Below are positions 24,314 through 35,590 of a stretch of 64,000 bases of DNA, one piece after another. The stretch comes from Telmatactis stephensoni (taxonomy: Eukaryota > Cnidaria > Anthozoa > Actiniaria > Isophelliidae). A program made the translations under genes and the position numbers. Within the stretch, counting starts at the first letter, position 1. Every line of letters starts with the position of its first letter. The stretch spans positions 186,001 through 250,000 of the forward strand of contig JALIZF010001563.1 in the NCBI GenBank assembly GCA_029948255.1, read 5' to 3'. Under the pieces are notes generated by a model. It was not told where the DNA came from, searched no databases, and was given only the letters and a program-made list of their open reading frames with translations.

Positions 24314-24457
24314 AGAGCGATAGCACTAAAACCGTGAAACAAGTACTAACTAAAAAGTACAAATAGTACTAATGAAACAATAGAATACAAAGGGTTTTGC
24401 TACTATTTGTCTCTATTTAGTTACTAAGTTATTTCACGGTTTAAGTGTTATCGCTCT
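24314..24457 (-). mobile_element. 144-bp MITE, right of KLF (inverted copy)
   Basis: Reverse orientation relative to 18116-18259 and almost identical to it, with the same length and TA flanks. Confidence 0.85.
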
Positions 24458-26480
24458 AATAGCAACTGAAGGTTACATAAGCCTGGCAATAACAGGCAAT
24501 GAAAATTTCATGAATTTGTCTGATATATTCCTGAACAAAATGAAATCAATACTGTTGTTTCAAGTTTGATAAAATTTCAAATTTGGGGAATTTCATCTTT
24601 AAAGCCCGAGGAATTTAGATGCGGATTCCTTTTCATCGTGGGGATTATTTCGAATCGAACCTCCACAAAGCACAATGCTGAGGGTGTGGACTTTCATTTT
24701 TGGGTCTCAGAGGGAATCCCCTTGTGTTACGCAAAGAAAACACTTCAAACTTATCTCAAGAGCCAAGAAAAATGATATCTGTTATAGCTGAGACTATGTT
24801 TACATCAGGCTAATTACTTAATCACCATCTCTGATCTTTTGAATTGATCATCAATCGTTAAAAACAAGACCCCTCAGCTGGACGTGATCCTAAATATTGG
24901 CGAAGGCTTTCCCAACGAAACCCAACCGGGTTGCATGATTAATCGTTTCAGTTCCGGATAGCTATTCATCAAGCGATACACTTATTGACCCTATTATACA
25001 GTCTCCAGCACGACATCGCAGGGTCAAATACTATCGCCTCACGTACGGAACTCTACGGACGATCAGCAAGCTATCAATATTGTCGAAGGTCAGTGAGCCG
25101 TGATTAGTTTACATGCAGCAACCTGGCGTTACTATGCGTTCCTCACGTTCTGGATATCGATATTCTTGAGTAATTTAGGGGTCACCACTCAAGAAATACT
25201 TCAATATCGTCACGTTAGGAATAGTCTCGTGGTTACGAGTGTATAGAAGTGAACTCATATCACTTTACAATGCTACAGACAGCCGGCCGTTTACATCGCC
25301 GAACATCTGCAACATCTGGAAAATGTTTGATTGGCGTATTGAGTGTAAATCCTAACTAATGTTTTTATATCTTTTGTTTGCAAAGAGCTTTATAAGCTTA
25401 ATGTTAACACTTTATAAGCTTTTTTGGATTCTAATCTTTATTTGTTTGATTAAAAGTCTACAGTTTTAATTAGTAGAACAGGTCGAACAGACGTTTTTCA
25501 ATAATTGAAATATTCTCATTTCCATAGCTTCCTTGCTGTCTGCGTCGCGAAGCTGGGAACGAAACGAAAGAAAATACACAAATACATGGTGAAATACTAT
25601 TCTGGGTTACCGCTTTAAAGACGGCTGAAAAAGGAGACTCTACTTCCTATGATTAATCGATTGAAAACAGTTTCACGGTGAGTACGATCCGCTGGTGTCA
25701 TTAACATTCCTTCCGTTCGTACGTGTGAACTAAAATAACTTCCTCTGCGTGAGTTCACCTGCCACTTAACAGTGAATGTTAATAAAAATATCTTTATAAC
25801 AAGCACCCACGATTGGGTCTCGAGGTCAAATAGCCGGAACAAATGTTGCTGGTTTGTAGCTATTTCGAGATCGATTTCCTCACGTAGACAGCGGTGTCAC
25901 CCGCGGCGCTCTCGACAGAGGTCACAAGATAAGTCACGTCCATGGTTATCGATCACGTACATCTACTGAGCTTCATATTAAGACTTTTTTTGGCTCTAAT
26001 ATTAACAGGAGACCTTGATTTTTTAAATGTATCTTTTAAAGAATCTTATAATTTTTAACCTTCATTATTTTTGATTGTACAATTATTTTCTTATAGTACA
26101 CTTCAGAGCTTTATCATTAACTTGATCAATATACTGGTGTGTATTTGCAATTATATCGTTCCACCAGCTTGTTGAAATCAAACCCAGCAGGAATGAAAAG
26201 TCATTAGTCAAAAGCTGGGAAAAGCTATCATCACTGTCATTGACAGCGAAGATTGTTGAATATACACCGGTCACGAGAGGTTATAAACCGTTTACCGGCA
26301 AACTGTTTAAACGGATTACGTAACCTTGGTACAATGTAACAAAATCATACAATTACAGTATTTGTATTCGTACAACAAGTGTCTTCACTTGGTTAAATAA
26401 ACTTTGACCCGATTTATACAAAACTCTTGTAATTGACAAAGCGGAGCAAAGCACTCTTGAGCACTGGCGTATATAAATAC
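24458..26480. other. No recognisable gene
   Basis: Short frames only (under 80 codons), none recognisable, no clear repeat structure. Confidence 0.45.
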
Positions 26481-26735
26481 ATACACCTATTTCAAAAAAG
26501 GTTGTCACCGCTAAGAGCGATAGGCGATAGGTAATAGGTTATTCCAAGACCGCAAAGCACTATTGATTTCTTAATTAAGCCATCCTAAATCTTTCTTTAC
26601 ACACTCTTCCATCAAATATTTGGCTATTCATATGTAAATCAATTAGAAATCAATAGTGCTTTGCGGTCTTGGAATGACCTATTACCTATCGTCTATCGCT
26701 CTTAGCGGTGACAACCTTTTTTGAAATAGGTGTAT
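26481..26735. mobile_element. Recent MITE with about 100-bp inverted arms
   Basis: The arms (from 26481 and back from 26735) start ATACACCTATTTCAAAAAAG and match over roughly 95 bases with two mismatches seen, around a loop of some 65 bases. High arm identity indicates recent insertion. Confidence 0.85.
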
Positions 26736-28299
26736 AATATAAATAAATATAAATAAATCTTATTGAAAAAAGAAAAGAAAAATTTGAAAGAGAAAAAGAA
26801 ATTGTGACGTCAGGAACGAATTGTTTTGAGTCCCAGTGAACGTGGCTGGGGGCAGACAAGTGCTAATCCCTATATAGTAGTGTAAAAACCGTTTGTTCAG
26901 TAAACGGAAACGCTAATTGATTATCTATAAAATACTTAAATGAACAGTAACCTGTTTGTTTTGATCCACGAGAGTAATTATAGAACGACCACGTACACCA
27001 TAAAATTCAACACAAAAATATTCAAATTTCTGAATATGCTAATGTCGTAACGCACCGATTACAAGTCACGCTCAATTCCTACTCTAAAGAATAAACAATC
27101 GGAAACGAACTTAACAAAATATATCTTATACTAATGGTTTATTGAATATTAATGTTTCTAAAGTAAATTTGGATTGTTAGGTTTGGGTTTTGCAGGGCAG
27201 AAATGTTCCAGACAGCTAAGCGAACGGCATGGTCATGAATATTTATCACATTGGAACGTGTGGTGTGTTAAGTATCCACTTGTCAATGTGTCAAGTTATA
27301 GTTTCTATATTTGTACAATCATTGCCATAATTTAAGGACAGGAACGTGACTCGCGGGCATAGCGGCAAGAAAAGTTATGTAAAAAATTGGACGAAAAGAC
27401 TGGAGCCATCGCATCACTCTCAACAACTCCAAATACAAAATCGCTGTCTGAGAAACGTGTTGTCGTGAATAGTTTTCCAACGAGAAGACACGAGAAGACT
27501 CGTTTGTGAAAGTTATTGGCAAACGTCACTGACTGGAAATGGTTCTTTTTGCTCATTAGACAACAATGACCCGGCCAGCGTTTAAAAATATCTAAAAAAA
27601 ACAGCCTACTAGAGGTATGTACTTTCAGTATCTTAACATTTGATAAAGAACTCTAATTCAAGTCAAAGTAATTATTAAAATATACAAAATTAGTGAATTC
27701 TCACTTTTCTAATTCTTAAGGTTGTAATCAGCTTGAAACTCGTTTTAGGAAAAGCATTCATTTTTGTGTCATTTATCATTCTGGTTAAAACGGTTAATAA
27801 ATAGGAACTTGTGAACACTCCGTTCGCGAAAAACCCTCTCCGTTCGGTTTATCTTTCAATGTATTTTTATATAACAACATATAAACATCGATTATTGTTC
27901 TACGTTATCGTTCCTAAGCATGTAAAATGAACATTAGGTTTTGTAGATGTTTTTAGATCTCGATTTTGTAGGCGATTGTTATCAATGATTATCATTGTTA
28001 TTTTTGCTGCGAGCGTGACGAGTTTTTTGGGACAAACTTTTCGCTGAATTGATGTTGTTTTAAAGCCTCGCACAATATACAGTACTAATCAGCTCGCAGC
28101 ACTTCACTTTCTATTAGAAACGACTAGTTTTAATAATAATCCTTGAACCGAGTAAGCGTTTGTCTAGAAAGTTCTTGAACATTTATCGATATCGAGTCTA
28201 GGCCTCTGCAAATTAACACTCGACCTCTTAAGTAATACAGCAGTGTTACACATTTCTCAAAAATTCGATCAAGCGTAAACAAATATAAGTGATATTTAA
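26736..28299. other. No recognisable gene
   Basis: Frames at about 27320-27560 (- strand) have no recognisable domain. Nothing else supported. Confidence 0.45.
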
Positions 28300-28528
28300 T
28301 CATGTATTGCCAAAAAAATAACGATCAATTTGTACATTTAAAAAAAATATTAAATTATTGACTCAATCATGTATTGGCTAAAAGATAACGATCAAATTGT
28401 ACATAAAAAAGCTATTAAGTTATTAAATCACAAATTGGGTAAAAGATAATGATCACTTTGTACATTTAAAAACCTATTAAGTTATTAGTCATGCATTGGC
28501 TAAAAGATAACGATCAGTTTGAACATTT
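28300..28528. repeat. About 62-bp tandem repeat, four diverged copies
   Basis: Copies begin near 28302, 28368, 28430 and 28490 with CATGTATTGGCTAAAAGATA and variants; each contains TTTGTACAT and TTAAGTTATTA-like words. Confidence 0.75.
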
Positions 28529-28811
28529 CGTAAAAAAAACCTTTTTAATAGTCCAAGTAACCGGGCTTCCTGTGTAAGAACCGTTATTGGAAGACGGATC
28601 AAATATTTTAGGAATGAAGAGGAAAAAATAATTACAATGGAAATAAATTATGTAAAATTTTATAATCTTCCAAAATTCTACACATTAATTGACTTTCTGC
28701 ATGTACATAGATAGATAGATTGGTTATCTCCATGCATGATATTATTTTTCAAATATTACTATTAAGTACATTAGTTTTAATTCTGTAAAATTTAGTACTT
28801 TACATAGAGCT

Positions 28812-28897
28812 ATGGCTCAAATTTCATCCGTCAGGGATTCGTGCACCCGCGGTACTCATCGCGGGCGCACGAATCCCTGACGGCTGAAATCTGAGCC
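28812..28897. mobile_element. 86-bp hairpin element with 11-bp duplication
   Basis: Inverted arms contain CCGTCAGGGATTCGTGC and the complement. The insert is bounded by a perfect direct repeat TACATAGAGCT (28801-28811, 28898-28908). A duplication this long is nearer to Mutator-like (8-11 bp) than hAT insertion, but the class is not certain. Confidence 0.75.
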
Positions 28898-28908
28898 TAC
28901 ATAGAGCT

Positions 28909-30040
28909 TGGTGTCTCCCCGTTTTCATTACCTAAGCCGTCTTATCATCTTACATACTCGATCTAAAGCTGTGTGATTCATATCCGAAAAAAATGTCCAC
29001 CCTTTACACGACTGTAAGGTTATCGGGTCCAATGGGCGTTTACTTGCTTTGTGCACATATCCTGTGTTGTTTAACGTTGATATTACACATTCCGTTCAAA
29101 AACGCGGCACTTTTCCTTAAAATTCCTCTGAAGCCAACCAATATTCTAATCAGCTCTAAAGTATCCTGTTTTGGTCGAATGCTCTATTGTAATTCATATT
29201 AATCACTTTCAAACTGCTCAACAACTTCCAATCTTTTCCAGTACAAAATCTAGGAATCGTACCTCCGTTGCATAGATATAACTTGATTGCTCTTATTCCA
29301 TATCAAATTTTGGCCTATATCCAGGGATGTGCATCTCAAAACCTACCCAACACGTGAATAATTTCCGTGCGTCAGCACGTATCAGGACGACAGGCCTCCT
29401 TAAATTTCCATGGATGTCTCGCTCTTGATGAACCATTCTCATATATGCTTTGACATTGCCATTGCTTCAGTAGAATCAAAACACGACGTCAAATTCCATA
29501 CTCATTTGCCAGAAGAACAACGAACGTCCACCTTCCACTGAGTTGTAATTGTTGTGAGTCGCAAAGGCTCTCGTGTGTATATTTAGGAAGACGTGAGCTT
29601 TGTGGCGGGACACCGCTGCCACATAGCAATGCTGTCCTATTTCATTGTTTCTTCTCATCAGGGGTCTTTTGTTTCTACAGCTGTACGGCTGAAAAGGAAC
29701 AATAGATTAATACATTTTAGTCACGTCTCTTATTTTATGATTGAGATATATACTAGTGAAATCACGATTTGATGAAGACCCATCAAATGGCAAATAGTCT
29801 GGAAAACATTGAAAATACTGATAATTACTTGCGAATATGGAAATGATATGGAACGTGTATAGAAAATGATACACACACGGTGTGATTGGATTTTCTGCTT
29901 TGCATGCGTACTGAGACCACTGAGTCAGTCCTTATTTGCAACTGAGTTATGAATGTACTCGAAGAAGTGTATTGAAAACCAGATGAGAGCAAGAGACCAT
30001 AATACTAAGAGCGAAACGCAGTATTAATGTCTGTGCGATG
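28909..30040. other. No recognisable gene
   Basis: Short frames of 60-70 codons without recognisable products. Nothing else stands out. Confidence 0.4.
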
Positions 30041-30173
30041 TAATTTCGCCATCGCGTGCGCAAGGCTTTTAAACAATAGAATTCAAAAGCCGAAAGCAAA
30101 CGGTCTCGTCCGCGCGTACGTCAAAAATCAAATTCTGTTGTTTGAGAGCCTTGCGCGCGCGATGGCGAAATTA
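30041..30173. mobile_element. Hairpin MITE
   Basis: Arms TAATTTCGCCATCGCG and CGCGATGGCGAAATTA, continuing imperfectly (GCGCAAGGCTTTT / GAGCCTTGCGCGC) over 133 bp. Confidence 0.7.
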
Positions 30174-30964
30174 CTAAAAATTAACAAATCGAAGATGGTT
30201 TTGAGTCTGGTTTTGAGTTGTCTGTCCTCTTATTGACACACTCTTGACGTCATGAAATGTTCAAAACTCAAGTGGTATCACGAGCGCAGCATAATGTTGG
30301 AGGGTCAATGGATGGATGGTGAATGGCTACAACGTACAACTGTCAAAGAGCCAATTGTACTGCATGTGATTTGTGGCATGATTACTGCTGCTAAGCTCAT
30401 GATATCTCTTCGCTATGTGATTCATTGCAAAGGAATGTCATATGGTTAACAGTACTGCGATGATTGTGAACCCGAGCTAGCCAATCGGCATCGTTAGTGA
30501 TTGTTGCAACTGATAGCCTTTAGAATGTTCTTCGTGTTTCTAGTCCAAACGCATATGGTTTAACATCTCAAATGATGAATTCGTTGGTGACGTTAACATA
30601 CAGTCCCTTTCCGTCTTTTATCTACACCCCAGATCTTCTTCGTAATCCATTGAACAGGGTAGACAAACAGGATGCATAAGTTGAAACGCATAAACATACT
30701 TTCTATCATTAACAGATTGCCGGCGGCACTCCTGCCACTGAGGAATTTGAACATTTCATGGTTTTAGACAGAACACTTAAAAACGTTAAAGGTTGCCTCA
30801 ATGTACGTACAGAAATTGCGTTTTCGAATGGAAACGTATCGGTATTGAAGGGGTCTTCTACTAATGACATTTATTGACAAGTGATTCATTGACAAGTGAT
30901 AAACTCAGGATTAGATAAAAGAAAATCATTTTAAACTTGTATCAACATGCACTAATCCCCTTTT
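30174..30964. other. No recognisable gene
   Basis: No supported coding block or repeat. Confidence 0.4.
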
Positions 30965-30982
30965 ATAATAATAATAATAATG

Positions 30983-31065
<83 letters not shown>
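30965..31065. repeat. AAT trinucleotide microsatellite
   Basis: About 100 bases of nearly pure ATA/AAT repeats with one interruption, downstream of the large - strand gene. Confidence 0.95.
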
Positions 31066-31171
31066 TGTATTATCCCATAGGTTACGCTTCGTGCCCTATG
31101 TGGAATTGTACATGCATATAGTTGTTTTTTAATAAACTGCATAATAATAATACTATGATAATAATAAAGCC

Positions 31172-31177
31172 TTTATT
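31172..31177 (-). terminator. Polyadenylation signal of the FFAT-containing gene
   Basis: AATAAA on the - strand, about 135 nt past the stop codon at 31313. Confidence 0.5.
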
Positions 31178-31312
31178 TAATGAGGGTGGCACGTAATAGC
31201 ATAGAATACTAATAAACTTGTGGCCCTCTTTGAACAACTAGGCCAACTGTAGACATACCTGTTTGGTAGACATATTGTGTAGACATACCTGTTTGGTAGT
31301 TGTTGATCATCT

Positions 31313-34300
31313 CTATACCGGCATATACGGTCTGCCATGGTCATCTTGTTCTGTATCATCTCTACGTCTATCAGCGTTCATTGGCCTACCGCGACGGTAG
31401 CCTAGCATTGGTTCACGTTCCAAATCTTCACCAATGCATTCATCCTCGAAACGCACCACAGAAGCACGTCTGGGGTAAATAGATGTCTCGCTCAGATCTT
31501 CAGTTGAGCTGTCATAGTCTACAATACTTCTTAAACTAGAACTACCCCGTTGAAACTTAGTTTTAATGGGCTGTCTTTGTTCTTGATATGAAGTCAGTAG
31601 AGGCTCCGACATACTGTCTGGAACTGACTGTATATTTCGTTCACTTCTAAGTTCTCGTAAAGATCCTCTTTGGAAGTCGTGAAATGAAGCATCATCTCTG
31701 TAAGAAGATTCCGCTGATCTTCCATCTCTACCGTACGAGGTTCGTTCATACCCCGATCTCCCATCCGGAGATGGTTGTATAACTGTATTATTTTGACCTT
31801 GTATAGATCCTGCTCGCCTATCGCGACTTTCTCTGTAAGACGATCCCTCCGACCTTACATCTTTACGGTACGAGGACCTTTCATCTTCCGACATTCTACC
31901 CTGTGGCTCGAGTGTCTCCATGTCAACTGTATAATAACCTTGAATATTCCTATGTGGGTAGTCACTGGCAATGTCTAAAGACCCCATGCCTTCATTAATT
32001 GAGGTTCGTCCACGCTGTGCTGGTGGCTTATGCACCTCTACGGCAACCTCACGTGCGCCTTGTGGGAATTCCCTTTGATAGTCCGGAGAAGGTGGGGACA
32101 ATCTCCCATCTCCTCTGGTGGATGTCCTTTCAGACATTCTACCTCGAGGTGATTGCGTCTCTATTCCGCTATAATCACCTGATGACCCCGCAGCTAAAGA
32201 ATCGTACTGTTCAGTTTTTTGTGGATAGAGTGACTTATCGTCACGAAGGATTCTCGTGTCTAAACTGTTACTACTTATGTTTGGTTGATGATCTGTTGGC
32301 TGTGTTTCCTCCCGTACAATGACGGGACCATCAATATCAAGCAATATTTGACCAATTCTTTCAGCTCCTGTCGAGTCAATTTCTGATTGTGAACTCACTA
32401 TCTGCAGTGTAATTCTTTTGGATGGATCCAACGTAATTCGCTGAGTTGTGGAGCTGTCACCTTGTACCTGCCTAGATGCTGTATCTCCTTCTTGTCTGTA
32501 AGTATCGTATGTGGGGAGGTTATCGTTTAGATCTGGATTTACCTCGTCTGTATCATCATTGAGTTTTATACACTTAGAATCAAGAGCCTGAACCCGTTCA
32601 ATTAAACTACTAAATGAACCTGCAGTATTTTCAAACGCCATAGTTTGCAACTCTTCTGCAATGTTCTTTAACTCTTTTGCTAGACTCTCTTCACTCATTG
32701 ACTTTGTAAGATCATCAGCCACAGTATCTCCAATCATTGGTCCGTGGGAAGCACTTGCTGTTTGAGTTTCAACTGACAAAAGATTTGGCATTGCATGAGT
32801 TTGAGTCTCAATCTCTTTCGTAGGAAAATCCTCTCCAGCGTCAAAAAATTCATCGTCATCAGACATTTGGTCAATCGACACGCTTGAGGGTCCCCTGTCA
32901 GGAGTGTCTTTTTGCCCTCCTTTGAGTTTGCTAGCTAATCTAACAAGTCTAACAATAATTCCAACTATAGCTCCAATCTTGCCTCCTTTGCCACCTCCCC
33001 CAGCCCCTGTTGCCAGTTTGGCAGCATCTCCAGCAATATTAGCAGCGTCGCTACCAACATCAGTAGTTCTTTTACCCTTGGCTGGTTCTCCTTGAGAGTC
33101 CGGAGCACTTGCTGTGCTTTCTCGACGAGACGAGGCTTGAGAACCTTTTTTACTTTTATTAACAACTCGTATGATGAGACGCACCAATCGCATGACGATT
33201 GGCAAAAGTCCTTTAGATTTTTTCTGTGTCTGTTGCAAACCTTGTTTTGCTTTTCCATCCATGTTTTTGGCTTCTGAAGCTACAGACCCTACTGCCCCAG
33301 CAGCTCCATCAACTACATTTGCTGCCATATTTGATGTTCCCGATTGAGTCTCACTGGAAATGCGCTCAGGATCTTGTGCCTGGTCTTCGACTTCTAAAGT
33401 CCCCTCTTTACTTTGCTCCGTTCCTTTATTCTTTTCTTCAGATGGTAAAGGTTCTTGTTCTCTAGGCGAACCTTCTTCATCTAAGAGTTGCTGAGATTCA
33501 GTTTTACTTGACCCGATTATCTTCTCGCTAGGTTGATGTGATGTGTCTGATACGGTTACTTGATTGGCTTCGGTTCTTTTAATCTGTGACTGTTGGGTTT
33601 TATCTGTGGATCTGTAACTCCTCTCTACCGTTGGCGAACTTGTAGCAATAGATAAAGATCCCGAAGTACTCGCACCTTGCTCATGTAAACGTCCAAGTTT
33701 TTTCTGTTCGTTTTGAATAGCGTCTTTAGTTCCTTGACTTACATAACCACTGATAAAAGCACCCTCTCTGTAAACTCCAGTTCCTGCTTTATCGAGTCCT
33801 GTTCCTTTAACTACTTTATTGTCCTTCACTTGTTTTGCTGCTCCAACAGTTTCTTTTTCTAATGCCTTCCCAGATGCTAAACCCTCTTTTTTAGCAAGAC
33901 CGGATATAAAGTCTACTTCCCTATAAACACCATGCCCGACTTTTAAAGCTCCAGTGGACGCTAATACTTGTTTTGTATTGTCATGTGCAATATGTCCCGC
34001 CTCTATTGTTCCTTCTTGTGACAATTGCAACTCTGCACCTTTACTAGTATCTCCATATTTTAAAGGTTCTTGCCCTCCAATAACTGGGCTCTTTTTATTA
34101 TTATTTCCTTCCTCTGCTAGATCATTGGGTCCGGTTTTGCCTGCCCTGATTGTTTTTCCCTTTAGATGATGCTGTGATTTTTCTGATGCCGGAGCTAGAT
34201 TTGTTTTGGTTTTTGGTTGACGTTCCTGTCGAACTCCTCTATTAATCTGTGACTGCTGTTGTGTTCTGGTCGTGGATCTATAACCTTTCTCTGCCGTTAG

Positions 34301-35590
34301 CGGACTTGTACCGTCTTTGGCCGCAGTAGATGAAGATCCCGAAGTGCTCGCACCTTGCTCATGTAAACGTCCAAGTTTTTTCTGTTCGTTTTGAATAGCG
34401 TCTTTAGTTCCTTGACTTGCATAACCACTGATAAAAGCACCCTCTCTGTAAACTCCAGTTCCTGCTTTATCGAGTCCTGTTCCTTTAACTACTTTATTGT
34501 CCTTCACTTGTTTTGCTGCTCCAACAGTTTCTTTTTCCACCGCCTTACCAGCGGCTAAACCCTCTTTTTTAGCAAGACCGGATATAAAGTCTACTTCCCT
34601 ATAAACACCATGCCCGACTTTTAAAGCTCCAGTGGACGCTAATACTTGTTTTGTATTGTCATGTGCAATATGTCCCGCCTCTATTGTTCCTTCTTTGACC
34701 AACTCTGCAGCTTTAATAGCGTCGTCCTTTACGGCATGAGCGAGCTCCAGTGATTCGTTCTTGAGATCTGTAGTAATCTCGGTCAGTGTATCATCTTCAT
34801 TGCAGGTATCACTTTCTAGTTTTGATTTCTGATCAGTAGGGGTTACTTCGCCACCTGTAATTGTCTCTGCAGGGTTTTTTTCGGATTTTTCAGCATTCTG
34901 CATTGTTTCTTGATTTCCTGAAGACTCTCCTTGTTCTTGCTGTTTGCTTTTACGTGCCAGCTTGGCAGCGATTCCGGCCACAAGGACGACCATTCCAACC
35001 GCCTTTGCGATTGAGCTCTTGGGTGGTGCTTCTTCCTGCGGTTCTTGGTTTTCTTCCCCAGAAACCGCATCAATGTCAACAACAACATCTGAGGTCTCGC
35101 CCTCTTTTATTTCGGTTGTGCTTTCAGTTTGACCATCATTATCGCCGTTGTCACCATCTTCATCGCTATCACTATAATCACCAAGTCCCAATGCACCGCT
35201 TTCTCCTTCCACCTTTTCCACTTCATCTAACACATCATCCATTACTGATAGTACATCATCTAACATCTCCATAGCTTCCCCAAGTCCCTCCAACTCGGCT
35301 GCTTCAGCCTTTCTCTTGCCTTTTCTCTTGTTGGAACCGAATAAAAAGACGCCTATGGTGACAATAAAAGAGAAGGTCGGAAAAAATGTCATTTGCCATC
35401 CTTTAAATCCAAACACTCCTAAAACATCTTTAATGAGCCCCATAGAAGAATCGACAACGGCCAGGAATGTGACGATTTCGAACATAAACTTATCGATGTA
35501 CTCTGCAAACTCCTCGATAATTTGCAGTAATTCCTCTGTTACTGTTGGCTGGTTGGGATCGTCGTAATCCATTTCGTCTACGTTTGCCAT
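31313..35590 (-). CDS. Membrane protein with GVYR repeats and FFAT motif (unrecognised family)
   Basis: Intronless, 1425 aa from the ATG at 35590. An in-frame ATG at 35722 is rejected because similarity to the paralog at 38274-40373 begins just after the inner Met. Order: TVTEELLQII helix, then a hydrophobic region at about residues 34-85 ending FLFGSNKRKGKRK; an acidic stretch (125-185); a second hydrophobic helix (193-212); two nearly identical 120-aa blocks (about 300-419 and 526-645), each with GHGVYREVDFISG and GTGVYREGAFISG; cationic helices (794-816 with MRLVRLIIRVV, 868-891); EFFDAGE at 914-920 after an acidic tract; two TQT motifs (924-945); and a disordered Arg/Ser/Tyr-rich tail. 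EFFDAxE is the canonical FFAT motif that binds VAP proteins on the ER. I infer a membrane-tethering role but do not recognise the family. Confidence 0.88.
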   Translation of the reverse strand: MANVDEMDYDDPNQPTVTEELLQIIEEFAEYIDKFMFEIVTFLAVVDSSMGLIKDVLGVFGFKGWQMTFFPTFSFIVTIGVFLFGSNKRKGKRKAEAAELEGLGEAMEMLDDVLSVMDDVLDEVEKVEGESGALGLGDYSDSDEDGDNGDNDGQTESTTEIKEGETSDVVVDIDAVSGEENQEPQEEAPPKSSIAKAVGMVVLVAGIAAKLARKSKQQEQGESSGNQETMQNAEKSEKNPAETITGGEVTPTDQKSKLESDTCNEDDTLTEITTDLKNESLELAHAVKDDAIKAAELVKEGTIEAGHIAHDNTKQVLASTGALKVGHGVYREVDFISGLAKKEGLAAGKAVEKETVGAAKQVKDNKVVKGTGLDKAGTGVYREGAFISGYASQGTKDAIQNEQKKLGRLHEQGASTSGSSSTAAKDGTSPLTAEKGYRSTTRTQQQSQINRGVRQERQPKTKTNLAPASEKSQHHLKGKTIRAGKTGPNDLAEEGNNNKKSPVIGGQEPLKYGDTSKGAELQLSQEGTIEAGHIAHDNTKQVLASTGALKVGHGVYREVDFISGLAKKEGLASGKALEKETVGAAKQVKDNKVVKGTGLDKAGTGVYREGAFISGYVSQGTKDAIQNEQKKLGRLHEQGASTSGSLSIATSSPTVERSYRSTDKTQQSQIKRTEANQVTVSDTSHQPSEKIIGSSKTESQQLLDEEGSPREQEPLPSEEKNKGTEQSKEGTLEVEDQAQDPERISSETQSGTSNMAANVVDGAAGAVGSVASEAKNMDGKAKQGLQQTQKKSKGLLPIVMRLVRLIIRVVNKSKKGSQASSRRESTASAPDSQGEPAKGKRTTDVGSDAANIAGDAAKLATGAGGGGKGGKIGAIVGIIVRLVRLASKLKGGQKDTPDRGPSSVSIDQMSDDDEFFDAGEDFPTKEIETQTHAMPNLLSVETQTASASHGPMIGDTVADDLTKSMSEESLAKELKNIAEELQTMAFENTAGSFSSLIERVQALDSKCIKLNDDTDEVNPDLNDNLPTYDTYRQEGDTASRQVQGDSSTTQRITLDPSKRITLQIVSSQSEIDSTGAERIGQILLDIDGPVIVREETQPTDHQPNISSNSLDTRILRDDKSLYPQKTEQYDSLAAGSSGDYSGIETQSPRGRMSERTSTRGDGRLSPPSPDYQREFPQGAREVAVEVHKPPAQRGRTSINEGMGSLDIASDYPHRNIQGYYTVDMETLEPQGRMSEDERSSYRKDVRSEGSSYRESRDRRAGSIQGQNNTVIQPSPDGRSGYERTSYGRDGRSAESSYRDDASFHDFQRGSLRELRSERNIQSVPDSMSEPLLTSYQEQRQPIKTKFQRGSSSLRSIVDYDSSTEDLSETSIYPRRASVVRFEDECIGEDLEREPMLGYRRGRPMNADRRRDDTEQDDHGRPYMPV
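33655..34014 (-). repeat. Intragenic 360-bp repeat, copy B
   Basis: Encodes the second GVYR block. Identical to 34333-34692 except for one isolated change and a cluster of about eight within 20 bases. This implies recent duplication or gene conversion. Confidence 0.85.
34333..34692 (-). repeat. Intragenic 360-bp repeat, copy A
   Basis: Encodes the first GVYR block; partner of 33655-34014 at an offset of 678 bp. Confidence 0.85.

Noticed and set aside
32904..33277. Frames on + and other - frames inside the large paralog
   Set aside because: Shadows of the real frame; amino acid composition is reverse-complement or offset of the coding sequence.
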